Source: an uncultured Eubacteriales bacterium
Lineage (GTDB): Bacteria; Bacillota; Clostridia; Oscillospirales; CAG-272
Length of the DNA: 17,078 nucleotides
Direction of reading: 5' to 3'
NCBI GenBank assembly: GCA_900555785.1
Contig: USMO01000010.1
Location: 1 to 17,078, forward strand
Position 1 is the first letter of the stretch. Each line of letters opens with the position of its first letter. The position numbers and the translations under genes were made by a program. The notes below the pieces were generated by a model. It saw only the letters and a program-made list of their open reading frames with translations, made no database searches and was not told where the DNA came from. This document shows, one piece after another, positions 6,162-13,468 of the stretch.

Positions 6162-7522
6162 ACAAGGATCTGACGGTCGGAAAACCGGAAAGCGTCCTGT
6201 GCAGGTTTTGCCTTCCCCTGTTCGGCAGCATCATCTTTCAGCAGCTTTATAACATTGCCGACAGCTTTGTCGCGGGCAAATTCATCGGCGACAATGCGTT
6301 GGCTGCGGTTGGAAACAGTTATGAAATTACGCTGATCTTCATTGCGTTCGCGTTCGGTTGCAACATCGGTTGCTCGGTTCTGGCGGCACAGCTGTTCGGC
6401 GCAAAGCGGTACAAAGATCTCAAAACCGCAGTTTACACATCGCTGATTTCCAGCGCGGTTATCTGCGCAGTTCTGATGGCGGTCGGCATGATCTTTTGCA
6501 ACGGGCTGTTGCATCTGATTAAAACCCCCGATGCGGTTTTTGCAGATTCCAAACTCTACCTGGACATTTACATCCTCGGTCTGCCCTTCGTTTTCCTTTA
6601 TAATGTCGCAACCGGCATCTTCTCGGCGCTTGGCGACTCCAAAACACCTTTTCTCTTCCTTGCCTGCTCGTCGCTCTCCAACATCGGCGTGGACATCCTC
6701 TTTGTCACCGCATTCGATATGGGCGTGGCGGGCGTTGCATGGGCAACCTTCCTCTGCCAGGGCATCAGCTGCGTGCTGGCGCTGGTGGTGGTCTTTCGCA
6801 GATTCCGCAAAATCCGGACGGAAGGAAGGGTACAGGTCTTTTCCTGGCAGCTGTTCGGCAGCTTTGCGGTTGTCGCGGTGCCAAGCATCCTGCAGCAGAG
6901 CTTCATCTCGGTTGGCAACATCGTGATTCAGAGCGTCATCAACGGATTCGGTCCGGCTGTCATGGCGGGCTACTCCGCCTCGGTCAAGCTGAACAACATG
7001 GTCATCACCTCTCTGACCACGCTCGGAAACGGTATTTCCAACTTCACGGCGCAGAACCTCGGCGCGGCGAAATACGACCGCATCAAGGCGGGCTTCCGCG
7101 CGGGGCTGAAGTTGGTCTGGGCGCTCTGCATCCCGTTGGTTCTGCTTTATGAATTTGCGGGAAAATGGCTTGTGTACATCTTTTTGGAAAGTCCAACGGG
7201 CGCGGCAATGGACACGGGCGTACTCTTTTTGCGCATCGTTTCGCCGTTCTACTTTGTGGTGGCGGCAAAGCTGGTGTCCGACGGCATTCTGCGCGGCGCG
7301 GGCATGATGAAGAAATTCATGGTCGCAACCTTTACCGATCTGGTTCTGCGCGTGGCGCTGGCGGAAATCCTTTCGCGCACCGCTCTCGACACCACGGGCA
7401 TCTGGCTCTCGTGGCCGATCGGATGGACGATTGCGGCAATCCTTTCCATTCTATTCTATGTAACCGTCAAATGGGGACAAAAGCAACAGAGAACAGGAGA
7501 ATTGGCATATGAACAGCAGTGA
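6158..7522 (+). CDS. MATE family efflux transporter
   Basis: The protein has 454 residues, the normal MATE length, with about 12 hydrophobic segments. Family hallmarks are PLFGSIIFQQLYNIADSFVAGKFIGDNALAAVG at the N-terminus, GDSKTPFLF after helix 4, and a second repeat half with PSILQQSFISVGNIVIQ, followed by NFTAQNLGAAKYDR. It would export a cationic or organic compound against a Na+ or H+ gradient across the cytoplasmic membrane; the substrate cannot be read from sequence. GGAGGGC stands about 8 bases upstream. It overlaps the preceding gene by 4 bases and the following cat1-like gene by 14, so it sits firmly inside the operon. Its presence with succinate/4-hydroxybutyrate enzymes is unusual. 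Confidence 0.93.
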   Translation: MNKDLTVGKPESVLCRFCLPLFGSIIFQQLYNIADSFVAGKFIGDNALAAVGNSYEITLIFIAFAFGCNIGCSVLAAQLFGAKRYKDLKTAVYTSLISSAVICAVLMAVGMIFCNGLLHLIKTPDAVFADSKLYLDIYILGLPFVFLYNVATGIFSALGDSKTPFLFLACSSLSNIGVDILFVTAFDMGVAGVAWATFLCQGISCVLALVVVFRRFRKIRTEGRVQVFSWQLFGSFAVVAVPSILQQSFISVGNIVIQSVINGFGPAVMAGYSASVKLNNMVITSLTTLGNGISNFTAQNLGAAKYDRIKAGFRAGLKLVWALCIPLVLLYEFAGKWLVYIFLESPTGAAMDTGVLFLRIVSPFYFVVAAKLVSDGILRGAGMMKKFMVATFTDLVLRVALAEILSRTALDTTGIWLSWPIGWTIAAILSILFYVTVKWGQKQQRTGELAYEQQ

Positions 7523-8999
7523 ATTTTTGAGCCGCATCCGCTACAGCGGCTATCTCGGGCGTGTAATGAGCGCCGAGGACGCGGCAACCTTCATCCGCCC
7601 CGGCATGGTACTGGGGGTCAGCGGTTTTACCATCGCCGGCTACCCGAAAGCAGTTGCGGGTGTCCTTGCCGACCGGGCGCGGAAGGGCGAAAAACTTGAC
7701 CTGACCGTGTATTCCGGCGCGTCTCTCGGCGAGGAATTCGACGGCGAATTGGCGCGGGTCGGCGCTTTCCGGGCACGGATGCCCTACCAGACCAACAAGG
7801 ATCTGCGGAACGCGATCAATGCGGGCGAGGTCTCCTACCATGACGTGCCACTCGGGCAGATGCCCGTTTGGGTCAAGAACAAGTTCCTGCGCCCGGTGGA
7901 TGTGGCGATTATCGAAGCAACCGCCATTGACGAGAACGGCAACATCATCCCCACAACCTCGGTCGGCACCTCCAACATCTACGCGGAATGCGCCAAACAG
8001 GTCATCATCGAGGTCAACACCTATGTCCCCGCCTGCATGGAGGGGGTGCACGATGTCTACTCCCCTGCCCGCCCGCCGCACACCAAGCCGATTCCGATTG
8101 AGCGGGTCGGTGACCGCATCGGAACACCCTACATCAAGGTAGACCCCGCAAAGGTGGTTGCCGTGGTGGAGAGCAACATTCCCGATAACGGGCGCATCGT
8201 CTCCCCCGTGGATGACGAATTCCGTCAGATGGCGGCAAATCTGATTGACTTCCTGCACAGCGAGGTCAAGGCAGACCGCCTCTGCAACCCGCTCCCGCCG
8301 CTTCAGGCAGGCGTGGGCAGCGTTTCCAACGCCGTGCTGGAAGGATTGGCGCAGTCGGATTTCGGGCACCTGACGGTCTATTCCGAAGTGTTGCAGAACT
8401 CCATGTTTGATCTGATTGACGCAGGCAAGGTCGACTTTGCTTCGGGCACATCGCTGACCATCTCGGCAGACCGCCGCGACAGCTTCTTCCGCGATTTCGA
8501 GCGCTACCGCGATAAAATCATCCTGCGCCCGCAGGAGATCAGCAACCATCCCGAAATCATCCGCCGTCTCGGCGTCATTGCGGTCAACACGGTGATCGAA
8601 GCCGATCTCTACGGCAACACCAATTCCTCTTACATCGACGGCTCGCGCCTGATGAACGGTGTGGGCGGTTCGGGCGACTACTGCCAGAACGCGGGGCTTT
8701 CGATCTTCATCACGAAGTCGACCGCGAAGAACGGCACGCTCTCCTGCATCGTTCCGCACGTCAGCCACGTGGATCACACCATTCATGAAATTCACGCGCT
8801 GATTACCGAACAGGGCGTTGCGGATCTGCGCGGGTTAGACCCTATAGACCGTGCAAACTGTATCATCGAGAACTGCGCGCATCCCAAATTCCGCCCCGCC
8901 CTGCGGGAATACCTCAAAAATGCGACCGAATCCTGTGCGCACCGCGGAAATCCGATTGATCTGCGCGCGGCGCTGGATTTCAATAAGTACCTCCAATAA
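7509..8999 (+). CDS. cat1: Succinyl-CoA:coenzyme A transferase (acetyl-CoA hydrolase/transferase family)
   Basis: The protein has 496 residues. It would move CoA between succinate and an acyl-CoA such as acetyl-CoA, producing succinyl-CoA for the next enzyme. The catalytic glutamate is E293 in VYSEVLQN, in the position known for class I transferases of the AarC/Cat1 type. The glycine-rich CoA-binding motifs AGVGSVSNAVLEG (267-279) and GVGGSGDYCQNAGLSIF (384-400) are intact. AGGAGA lies 9 bases before ATG 7509, which is within the end of the MATE gene. The order cat1-sucD-4hbD matches the C. kluyveri succinate cluster, which is why I prefer succinyl-CoA transferase over acetyl-CoA hydrolase or 4-hydroxybutyrate CoA-transferase. 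It might also activate 4-hydroxybutyrate, since no separate transferase is in the window. Confidence 0.9.
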   Translation: MNSSEFLSRIRYSGYLGRVMSAEDAATFIRPGMVLGVSGFTIAGYPKAVAGVLADRARKGEKLDLTVYSGASLGEEFDGELARVGAFRARMPYQTNKDLRNAINAGEVSYHDVPLGQMPVWVKNKFLRPVDVAIIEATAIDENGNIIPTTSVGTSNIYAECAKQVIIEVNTYVPACMEGVHDVYSPARPPHTKPIPIERVGDRIGTPYIKVDPAKVVAVVESNIPDNGRIVSPVDDEFRQMAANLIDFLHSEVKADRLCNPLPPLQAGVGSVSNAVLEGLAQSDFGHLTVYSEVLQNSMFDLIDAGKVDFASGTSLTISADRRDSFFRDFERYRDKIILRPQEISNHPEIIRRLGVIAVNTVIEADLYGNTNSSYIDGSRLMNGVGGSGDYCQNAGLSIFITKSTAKNGTLSCIVPHVSHVDHTIHEIHALITEQGVADLRGLDPIDRANCIIENCAHPKFRPALREYLKNATESCAHRGNPIDLRAALDFNKYLQ

Positions 9000-9035
9000 T
9001 TATCAAATACAGAATTCTGAAAGGAAGCGGAAAAA

Positions 9036-10409
9036 ATGGACGAACAGGTTGTAACTATGATCAATGAAATGGTAGCAAAGGCAAGAGCCGCGCAGAAGGA
9101 GTTTGAATCCTTCTCGCAGGAAAAGACCGATGAGGTCGTCCGCGCCATTGGCAAGGTGGTCTATGACCGCGCCGAGGAACTGGCAAGAATGGCTTGCGAA
9201 GAGAGCGGCATGGGCGTTTATGCCGATAAGGTTGCCAAGTGCCACGGCAAGTCCAAGTGCATTTGGAACAGCCTCAAGGGCAAGAAATCGGTCGGCATCA
9301 TCGGCGAGGACAAGGAGATCGGCATCATCCGCGTTGCCAAAGCAAAAGGCGTGGTCGGCTCGGTGACCCCCGTGACCAACCCGGTTGTGACCCCGATGTG
9401 CAACGCGATGTTCGCGCTCAAGGGACAGAACGCCATTATCGTAGCGCCCCACCCGAGAACGCAGAACGTCAACAAGTATGTGGTGGATCTGTTCCGTGCG
9501 GAACTTGCAAAGCTCGGCGCGCCGGTTGATCTGATTCAGACCGTTGAGAAATCCTCCATCGATGCCACCAATGCCCTGATGCAGAGCGTGGACGTTGTGG
9601 TTGCAACCGGCGGCGCGGGCATGGTCAAGTCGGCATATTCGAGCGGCAAGCCGGCTCTGGGCGTCGGACCCGGCAACGTGCAGGTCATTGTGGATCGCGG
9701 CGTGGAGTTGGAAGAAGCCATTCCGAAGATCATCAGCGGCAGAATCTTCGACAACGGCATCATCTGCTCGGGTGAGCAGTGCGTTCTGCTGCCGAAGGAA
9801 TCCTTCGACCGCGCAATCGATATTTTCAAACAGAATCATGTGTTCTACGTTGAGGACGCCGACACAGCCAAGAAGTTTGCTGACGCCATCTTCCCGGACA
9901 ACGGTCCGATCAACCGTCGGGTTGTCGGTCAGAGCGTGCAGACCATCGCAGCCTTAGCAGGCGTCGAAGTTCCTGCCGACACCAAGATGATTCTCATCAA
10001 GGCAAGAAGCATCGGGCGCGGAGAGCCACTCTGCCGCGAAAAGATGTGCCCTGTCATGATTACGGCGGCATACGATACCTTTGAGGATGCCGTGAGAATG
10101 GCGCAGACCGACCTCGACTACGAGGGCAAAGGGCACACCGCCTCCCTCCACAGCCACGATATGGAGCATATCAAGTATGCAGGAGAGAAGCTGACCGTCA
10201 GCCGCCTGATTGTCAACCAGTCGTCCTCCACGGGCGCGGGCGGAAGCCTTTACAACGGCTTTGCGCCGACCACCACGCTGGGCTGCGGCTCCTGGGGAAA
10301 CAACAGCATTTCCGAGAACCTGAATTACACGCATCTGATCAACGTTTCTCAGATCGGTCTTTACAACAAGGACGCAAAGATCCCGACCGATGAGGAAATC
10401 TGGAACTGA
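9036..10409 (+). CDS. sucD: CoA-dependent (acylating) succinate semialdehyde dehydrogenase
   Basis: The protein has 457 residues of the aldehyde dehydrogenase superfamily. It reduces succinyl-CoA with NAD(P)H to succinate semialdehyde and free CoA in the cytosol. The catalytic cysteine is C244 in FDNGIICSGEQ, the signature of acylating members. GVVGSVTPVTNPVVTP (105-120) and LGVGPGNVQVIVD (208-220) form the nucleotide and substrate pocket. Upstream is AAGGAAG, 36 bases after the cat1 stop; this is the longest gap in the operon but holds no terminator. The following dehydrogenase starts 13 bases after its stop. Family alternatives are acetaldehyde or butyraldehyde dehydrogenases; the neighbours cat1 and 4hbD favour succinate semialdehyde. 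Confidence 0.92.
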   Translation: MDEQVVTMINEMVAKARAAQKEFESFSQEKTDEVVRAIGKVVYDRAEELARMACEESGMGVYADKVAKCHGKSKCIWNSLKGKKSVGIIGEDKEIGIIRVAKAKGVVGSVTPVTNPVVTPMCNAMFALKGQNAIIVAPHPRTQNVNKYVVDLFRAELAKLGAPVDLIQTVEKSSIDATNALMQSVDVVVATGGAGMVKSAYSSGKPALGVGPGNVQVIVDRGVELEEAIPKIISGRIFDNGIICSGEQCVLLPKESFDRAIDIFKQNHVFYVEDADTAKKFADAIFPDNGPINRRVVGQSVQTIAALAGVEVPADTKMILIKARSIGRGEPLCREKMCPVMITAAYDTFEDAVRMAQTDLDYEGKGHTASLHSHDMEHIKYAGEKLTVSRLIVNQSSSTGAGGSLYNGFAPTTTLGCGSWGNNSISENLNYTHLINVSQIGLYNKDAKIPTDEEIWN

Positions 10410-10422
10410 GGAGGCATTCGCC

Positions 10423-11538
10423 ATGGAACAGATCATTTTCCGCCCGAAGCTGTACAAATTCGATGATACCAAGTCCTTTGCAGAGGCGTTTCACCTCGGC
10501 AAGCACGATTTGGTTCTGACCAACCGCTATATCTTCGACCCGTATTTCGATGGCAACCCCTACGGCGCACAGCTGATTTATCAGGAAGAATTCGGCGGCG
10601 GAGAGCCGACCGACACCATGGTCGACGACATCATCAAAGCGGCGGCGGGCAAGGAATACGACCGAGTGATCGCCATCGGTGGCGGCACGGTGATCGACAT
10701 TGCAAAGGTGCTGTCGGTCTCGGGCGGCAAGCCCGTGGATGAGCTCTACGAGCACAAAGACGAACTGAAAAAGGAACATCCGTTGGTGATTATTCCGACC
10801 ACCTGCGGCACGGGCAGCGAGGTAACCGATATTGCCATCATCAACCGCACGCGCCTCGGCGTGAAGATGGGACTGACGGGCGAGCCGCTCTATGCGGACT
10901 ATGCCGTGCTGATTCCCGAGCTGTTGAAGAAGTTGCCGCTGAAGGTCTTTGCAACCAGTTCCATCGACGCACTGGTTCACGCGGTGGAGTCCTCCCTCTC
11001 CCCCAAGGCGACCGCTTATACCAAGCTGATGGGCTATAAGGCAATTGAAATGATCATCGGCGGTTACCGGAAACTGGCGCAGGACGGCATGGAACAACTT
11101 CCCGCACTGATGGAAACCTTCCTGATTGCCTCCAACATGGCGGGCTTTGCCTTCGGTACGGCGGGATGCGCCGCAGTCCATGCGCTCAGCTATCCGCTCG
11201 GCGGCACTTACCATGTCCCGCACGGCGAGAGCAACTACGCGCTCTTTACGGGTGTGCTGAACAAGTACATGGAGAAGAAGTCGGACGGCGAGATTGCGCA
11301 CCTGAACGCCTACCTCGCCGACCTGCTGGAATGCGACACACCGGATGTTTATACCGAGCTAGAGAACCTGCTCAATCGGATTCTGCCGAAGAAGCCGCTT
11401 CACGAATACGGCGTAACCGACGAGGATGTCGTCACCTTTACCGACAGCGTTCTCATCACGCAGGGACGCCTGATGGCAAACAACTTCGTCCCGCTCACCC
11501 GCGACGATGTGCTGGATATTTATAAAAAGCTGATGTAA
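10423..11538 (+). CDS. 4hbD: 4-hydroxybutyrate dehydrogenase (iron-containing alcohol dehydrogenase)
   Basis: This is a 371-residue protein, the same length as I recall for the C. kluyveri enzyme. It reduces succinate semialdehyde to 4-hydroxybutyrate. Nucleotide-binding IGGGTVIDIAK (85-95) and PTTCGTGSEVT (125-135) are typical of group III dehydrogenases. The metal ligands fit D182 and H186 (IDALVHAVES), H253 (AVHALSYPLGG) and H267 (HVPHGE), with the spacing seen in FucO-type enzymes. The start at 10423 is chosen because GAGGAGG stands directly before it; an in-frame ATG at 10390 lies within sucD and has no such site. It is the last gene of the operon, followed by a terminator. Downstream enzymes to crotonyl-CoA (4-hydroxybutyryl-CoA dehydratase) are not in the window. 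Confidence 0.92.
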   Translation: MEQIIFRPKLYKFDDTKSFAEAFHLGKHDLVLTNRYIFDPYFDGNPYGAQLIYQEEFGGGEPTDTMVDDIIKAAAGKEYDRVIAIGGGTVIDIAKVLSVSGGKPVDELYEHKDELKKEHPLVIIPTTCGTGSEVTDIAIINRTRLGVKMGLTGEPLYADYAVLIPELLKKLPLKVFATSSIDALVHAVESSLSPKATAYTKLMGYKAIEMIIGGYRKLAQDGMEQLPALMETFLIASNMAGFAFGTAGCAAVHALSYPLGGTYHVPHGESNYALFTGVLNKYMEKKSDGEIAHLNAYLADLLECDTPDVYTELENLLNRILPKKPLHEYGVTDEDVVTFTDSVLITQGRLMANNFVPLTRDDVLDIYKKLM

Positions 11539-11550
11539 CGAACACCGATA

Positions 11551-11576
11551 GCCCCCAAAGCGCCTGCTTTGGGGGC
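11551..11576 (+). terminator. Intrinsic terminator of the 4-hydroxybutyrate operon
   Basis: A perfect 11-bp GC-rich stem (GCCCCCAAAGC / GCTTTGGGGGC) with loop GCCT begins 12 bases after the 4hbD stop and is followed by TTATT. The U-tract is short, but the stem is strong. Confidence 0.85.
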
Positions 11577-11616
11577 TTATTCCGAGACATTCCGTGACAC
11601 AACCGTCACCGAGGTG

Positions 11617-11673
11617 TCATGAATTCGCTTCTGCTCCCTCTTTCATTTCCAACAATTCATCGTAAATCAGTTT
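11617..11673 (-). pseudogene. C-terminal fragment of an unknown gene at the repeat junction
   Basis: Reading the minus strand in from the left border of the 830-bp repeat gives AKLIYDELLEMKEGAEANS and a TGA at 11617-11619. The sequence reads like a real charged, helical protein tail, but it is not in frame with the truncated DUF3849 gene it abuts (11672-12205). Inference: the remains of another gene joined here by recombination. It is short, so it could be chance. Confidence 0.3.
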
Positions 11674-12205
11674 AGCAACCGTTCCCGCTCTGCGCAAGGA
11701 ACAACTGGTTGTCCGAAGTTTTATACGGATCCTTCAGCACACTTGGGTCGACTACAAGCACACGACCGACCAGATTCTGACCGAGGTGGCTTTCCATTTG
11801 CTCCGGTTTCCAAAGGTGGAGATCGTCCCATGCCTTGCGAACCTCATCCACCAACCCGTTTACGATTGCGGGGTGGGAAGTAACACAAAATTCGGAATTG
11901 TGGGAGTCCGGCGGAAGGCGGAAGGTCTTTGCCCACTCCTTGTTGGCTTTCGAATACCGCCCATCCCCCTTTCCCTCCCCGACTGTATTTGCCAATACCC
12001 ACATCACGCGGTCGAAGCCGTATGCGTCCAGAATTGTTTGGAGACATCCCTCCGACAAATGCATTCCGTCAAAATTTTCTGCTATTGTCTTTCGGATGAA
12101 TTCCGCACACGCCCGATTTGCGCGGTAACTCGCCACCCATAAATCCTTTTCCCGACTCCCCACCGCAAAGGACAGCGAATAGCGGTACACTTCTGTTTCG
12201 TCCAT
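11672..12205 (-). pseudogene. 3'-truncated DUF3849-type gene, left repeat copy
   Basis: 177 residues from ATG 12205 (MDETEVYRYSLSFAVGSREKD) align without gaps to the intact copy at 13923-14663; by hand count 167 are identical. The frame ends in TAA right at the repeat border, after FLAQSGNGC. The last roughly 70 residues of the intact copy, including DWAKQAI and the Glu/Gln-rich tail, are therefore missing. Its leader, promoter and ribosome site are the same as in the intact copy, so it may still be transcribed. DUF3849 proteins occur in conjugative elements of gut Firmicutes and have no assigned function. Truncation by recombination, rather than point mutation, is inferred from the clean loss of homology at 11672/11673. 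Confidence 0.75.
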
Positions 12206-12252
12206 CTTTTTCAAAATTCCCCTTTCTTCTTTTTATTATGAGAAACAAAAAA

Positions 12253-12312
12253 GGCGAATGAGAGCCTTTCATTCGCCGCGCCGCTTGGACGCGAAAAAAT
12301 TTCTCATTCGCC
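12253..12312 (-). promoter_or_regulatory. Attenuator-like leader hairpin set, left copy
   Basis: On the minus strand GGCGAATGAGA (12312-12302) comes first, then GGCGAATGA (12277-12269), then the shared 3' arm TCTCATTCGCC (12263-12253), followed by six U. The 3' arm can pair with either 5' arm (11 or 9 bp); both forms end in the U-tract and look like terminators. It lies between the candidate promoter and the DUF3849 start. Confidence 0.6.
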
Positions 12313-12320
12313 TGTTTGTG

Positions 12321-12349
12321 ATTCAATTTTTCCTGGTCTGTCGAGTCAA
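12321..12349 (-). promoter_or_regulatory. Candidate promoter of the truncated DUF3849 gene
   Basis: TTGACT (12349-12344) and TTGAAT (12326-12321) are 17 bp apart. The -10 is weak, but the same layout is kept in the right repeat copy. Transcription would start right before the first arm of the leader hairpin set. Confidence 0.4.
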
Positions 12350-12442
12350 AAATCCGATGACATGAGTTCGCGCCCCACCAAAATCCTGAAAATATCTGCG
12401 TTTCGTGATTTTTTTGTCACCGAGCCAAAGTGCCAAAAAGGG

Positions 12443-12473
12443 GCAAAAAACCGGGTAAAAACCCGGTTTTTGC
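12443..12473 (-). terminator. Orphan tmRNA-type terminator, left repeat copy
   Basis: The hairpin GCAAAAACCGGGT-TTTT-ACCCGGTTTTTTGC on the minus strand is identical in form to the terminator after tmRNA (14900-14930), but no RNA gene precedes it here. It supports the idea that this copy once lay next to a tmRNA 3' end. Confidence 0.7.
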
Positions 12474-12503
12474 GAAGAATATCTATTTTATGTTCTTCAT
12501 ATG

Positions 12504-12727
12504 TGCCACTCACACAATCCGGATATTTTCTACAAAAAGGCATGGCGGGTGTGAACCCATGTCGGAATGGTCATTCAACAAAATCCATGCGTCATATTTT
12601 GAATGCGGTCTTTACCATTTCTTTCCCCAAGAACGACCAAACAACTCGCCTCCATTTGACGCAAGTTTTAGAACAGAATATTTTTCTAACAAATTTGATG
12701 TTTTTGTGGTGTAAGATCGCGGCTTGT
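12504..12727. other. AT-rich stretch without a convincing gene; weak tmRNA T-arm match
   Basis: The only plus-strand frame here (from an ATG at 12559, 51 codons, ending near 12714) resembles nothing I know, and no minus-strand frame continues the gene at 12728. GAACCCATGTC at 12553-12563 equals 14979-14989 in the T-arm of tmRNA and lies 50 bp past the end of the left repeat, against 19 bp past the right one. This could be a decayed attachment-site remnant or chance. Confidence 0.35.
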
Positions 12728-13318
12728 CTAAAGCAATAACCGTTTTCTTGGAATGGCTTCTTTAGACACTTTAAATTCCCACAAGGTATCCGTGGTCAAA
12801 TAATCACCGTCTCCAGCAGAAACGACATCAGTATATCCGTCTTCTTCAAAAGTAAACCCATCAAGAGTAACTGGTCCATATATTTGCCAAAAGTTCAAAG
12901 AGCGGTTTACCATTTCAATTATGTTTCTTACAGTTGCATCATCAGGATTAATATCTTCAACTGGTTTGTAGGATTTAATTCCAGCCCTGCATATATCATC
13001 ATATCCAGACAATCTCAAAGCAGCTATAATTGACTCCTTATCAAGCCCCCTCAAATGGGAAAGATAATCTAGTGCCTGCGAGGTGTAACCACCTTTCTTG
13101 GCTCCAAGCAACGATATTTGAAAAGCCGATTCAGCATTTCTTGTCGTCATGTATCTTGTCAAGTAATCAACTGCAAGCCCAATCAATGCCGGTGAAACAT
13201 TTTCATTTTCCAGTTCTTTTGTACAAGGAAGTTGTGTAACAACCATATCCCTCGGGTTCAAAAAACCACCTCTTGGTTGCTCTACTTCTCTACATCTTCT
13301 AGTTACTGTAACTCCCAT
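12728..13318 (-). CDS. Uncharacterised protein with PD-(D/E)XK-like C-terminus, probably 3'-truncated
   Basis: This is a 196-residue protein; AAGGGG lies 6 bases before ATG 13318 and a good promoter is upstream. It opens MGVTVTRRCREVEQPRGGFLNP, followed by a helical middle part (ALIGLAVDYLTRYMTT...AFQISLLGAKK). Near the C-terminus GDGDYLTTDTLWEFKVSKEA shows a D...ExK arrangement typical of PD-(D/E)XK nuclease folds. From memory, similar hypothetical proteins continue well past this motif with SKHTLQLL-type sequence. Here the frame ends within 9 residues (IPRKRLLL), so the fold would lack its last strands and helices. The local DNA is clearly more AT-rich than the core and cassette genes, which suggests separate acquisition. 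Function unknown; a DNA-processing or defence role is only a guess. Confidence 0.65.
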   Translation of the reverse strand: MGVTVTRRCREVEQPRGGFLNPRDMVVTQLPCTKELENENVSPALIGLAVDYLTRYMTTRNAESAFQISLLGAKKGGYTSQALDYLSHLRGLDKESIIAALRLSGYDDICRAGIKSYKPVEDINPDDATVRNIIEMVNRSLNFWQIYGPVTLDGFTFEEDGYTDVVSAGDGDYLTTDTLWEFKVSKEAIPRKRLLL

Positions 13319-13368
13319 AAATAGCCCCTTTCAAAAATAATTTTTTCAATTGATTTACGGCTAAAACT

Positions 13369-13397
13369 AGTATATCATATAGTTATTACCTTGTCAA
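13369..13397 (-). promoter_or_regulatory. Promoter of the nuclease-like gene
   Basis: On the minus strand TTGACA (13397-13392) and TATACT (13374-13369) are 17 bp apart, about 50 bases before ATG 13318. Confidence 0.75.
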
Positions 13398-13420
13398 TAT
13401 CGTACACCGATGAATAATAG

Positions 13421-13437
13421 CTTGACTTAATTTGAGG
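13421..13437 (+). repeat. Single site matching the 927-988 iteron-like repeat
   Basis: CTTGACTTAATTTGAGG here matches the minus-strand form of the first repeat (CTTGACTAATTTGAGG) with one inserted T. It is in the opposite orientation and stands in the intergenic gap 13319-13468. Confidence 0.55.
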
Positions 13438-13468
13438 AGAAATTACCTATTACACACATACAAACGAC

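Larger units (their letters stand above)
11673..12503. repeat. Left copy of ~830-bp direct repeat
   Basis: This stretch matches 14131-14960 from TAGCAACCGTTCCCGC to TTCTTCATATG with scattered substitutions and a few 1-base indels. It contains the first 177 codons of a DUF3849-type gene, its leader and promoter, and a tmRNA-type terminator, but no tmRNA. Same orientation as the right copy; the repeat period is about 2.46 kb. Confidence 0.9.

Noticed and set aside
7467..8795. Long minus-strand frame (442 codons) opposite cat1
   Set aside because: GC-rich shadow of the CoA transferase gene; HDVGNVA/DAGGD-type composition and no family features.
4221..11576. Idea that the kinase-like, small membrane and MATE genes form a new defence system
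   Set aside because: None of them carries nuclease, toxin or sensor features, and they lead straight into fermentation enzymes under one promoter.
12069..12326. Possible leader peptide containing FRVQAARRMKGSHSPFLFL before the DUF3849 gene
   Set aside because: The same stretch in the right copy has a 1-base indel that changes the start of the frame, so no common peptide start exists; the RNA hairpins explain the conservation better.
12430..12714. Plus-strand frame ending NKFDVFVV in the AT-rich gap
   Set aside because: It crosses the repeat border and terminator, has no ribosome site, and its only non-repeat part (51 codons from 12559) matches nothing I recognise.
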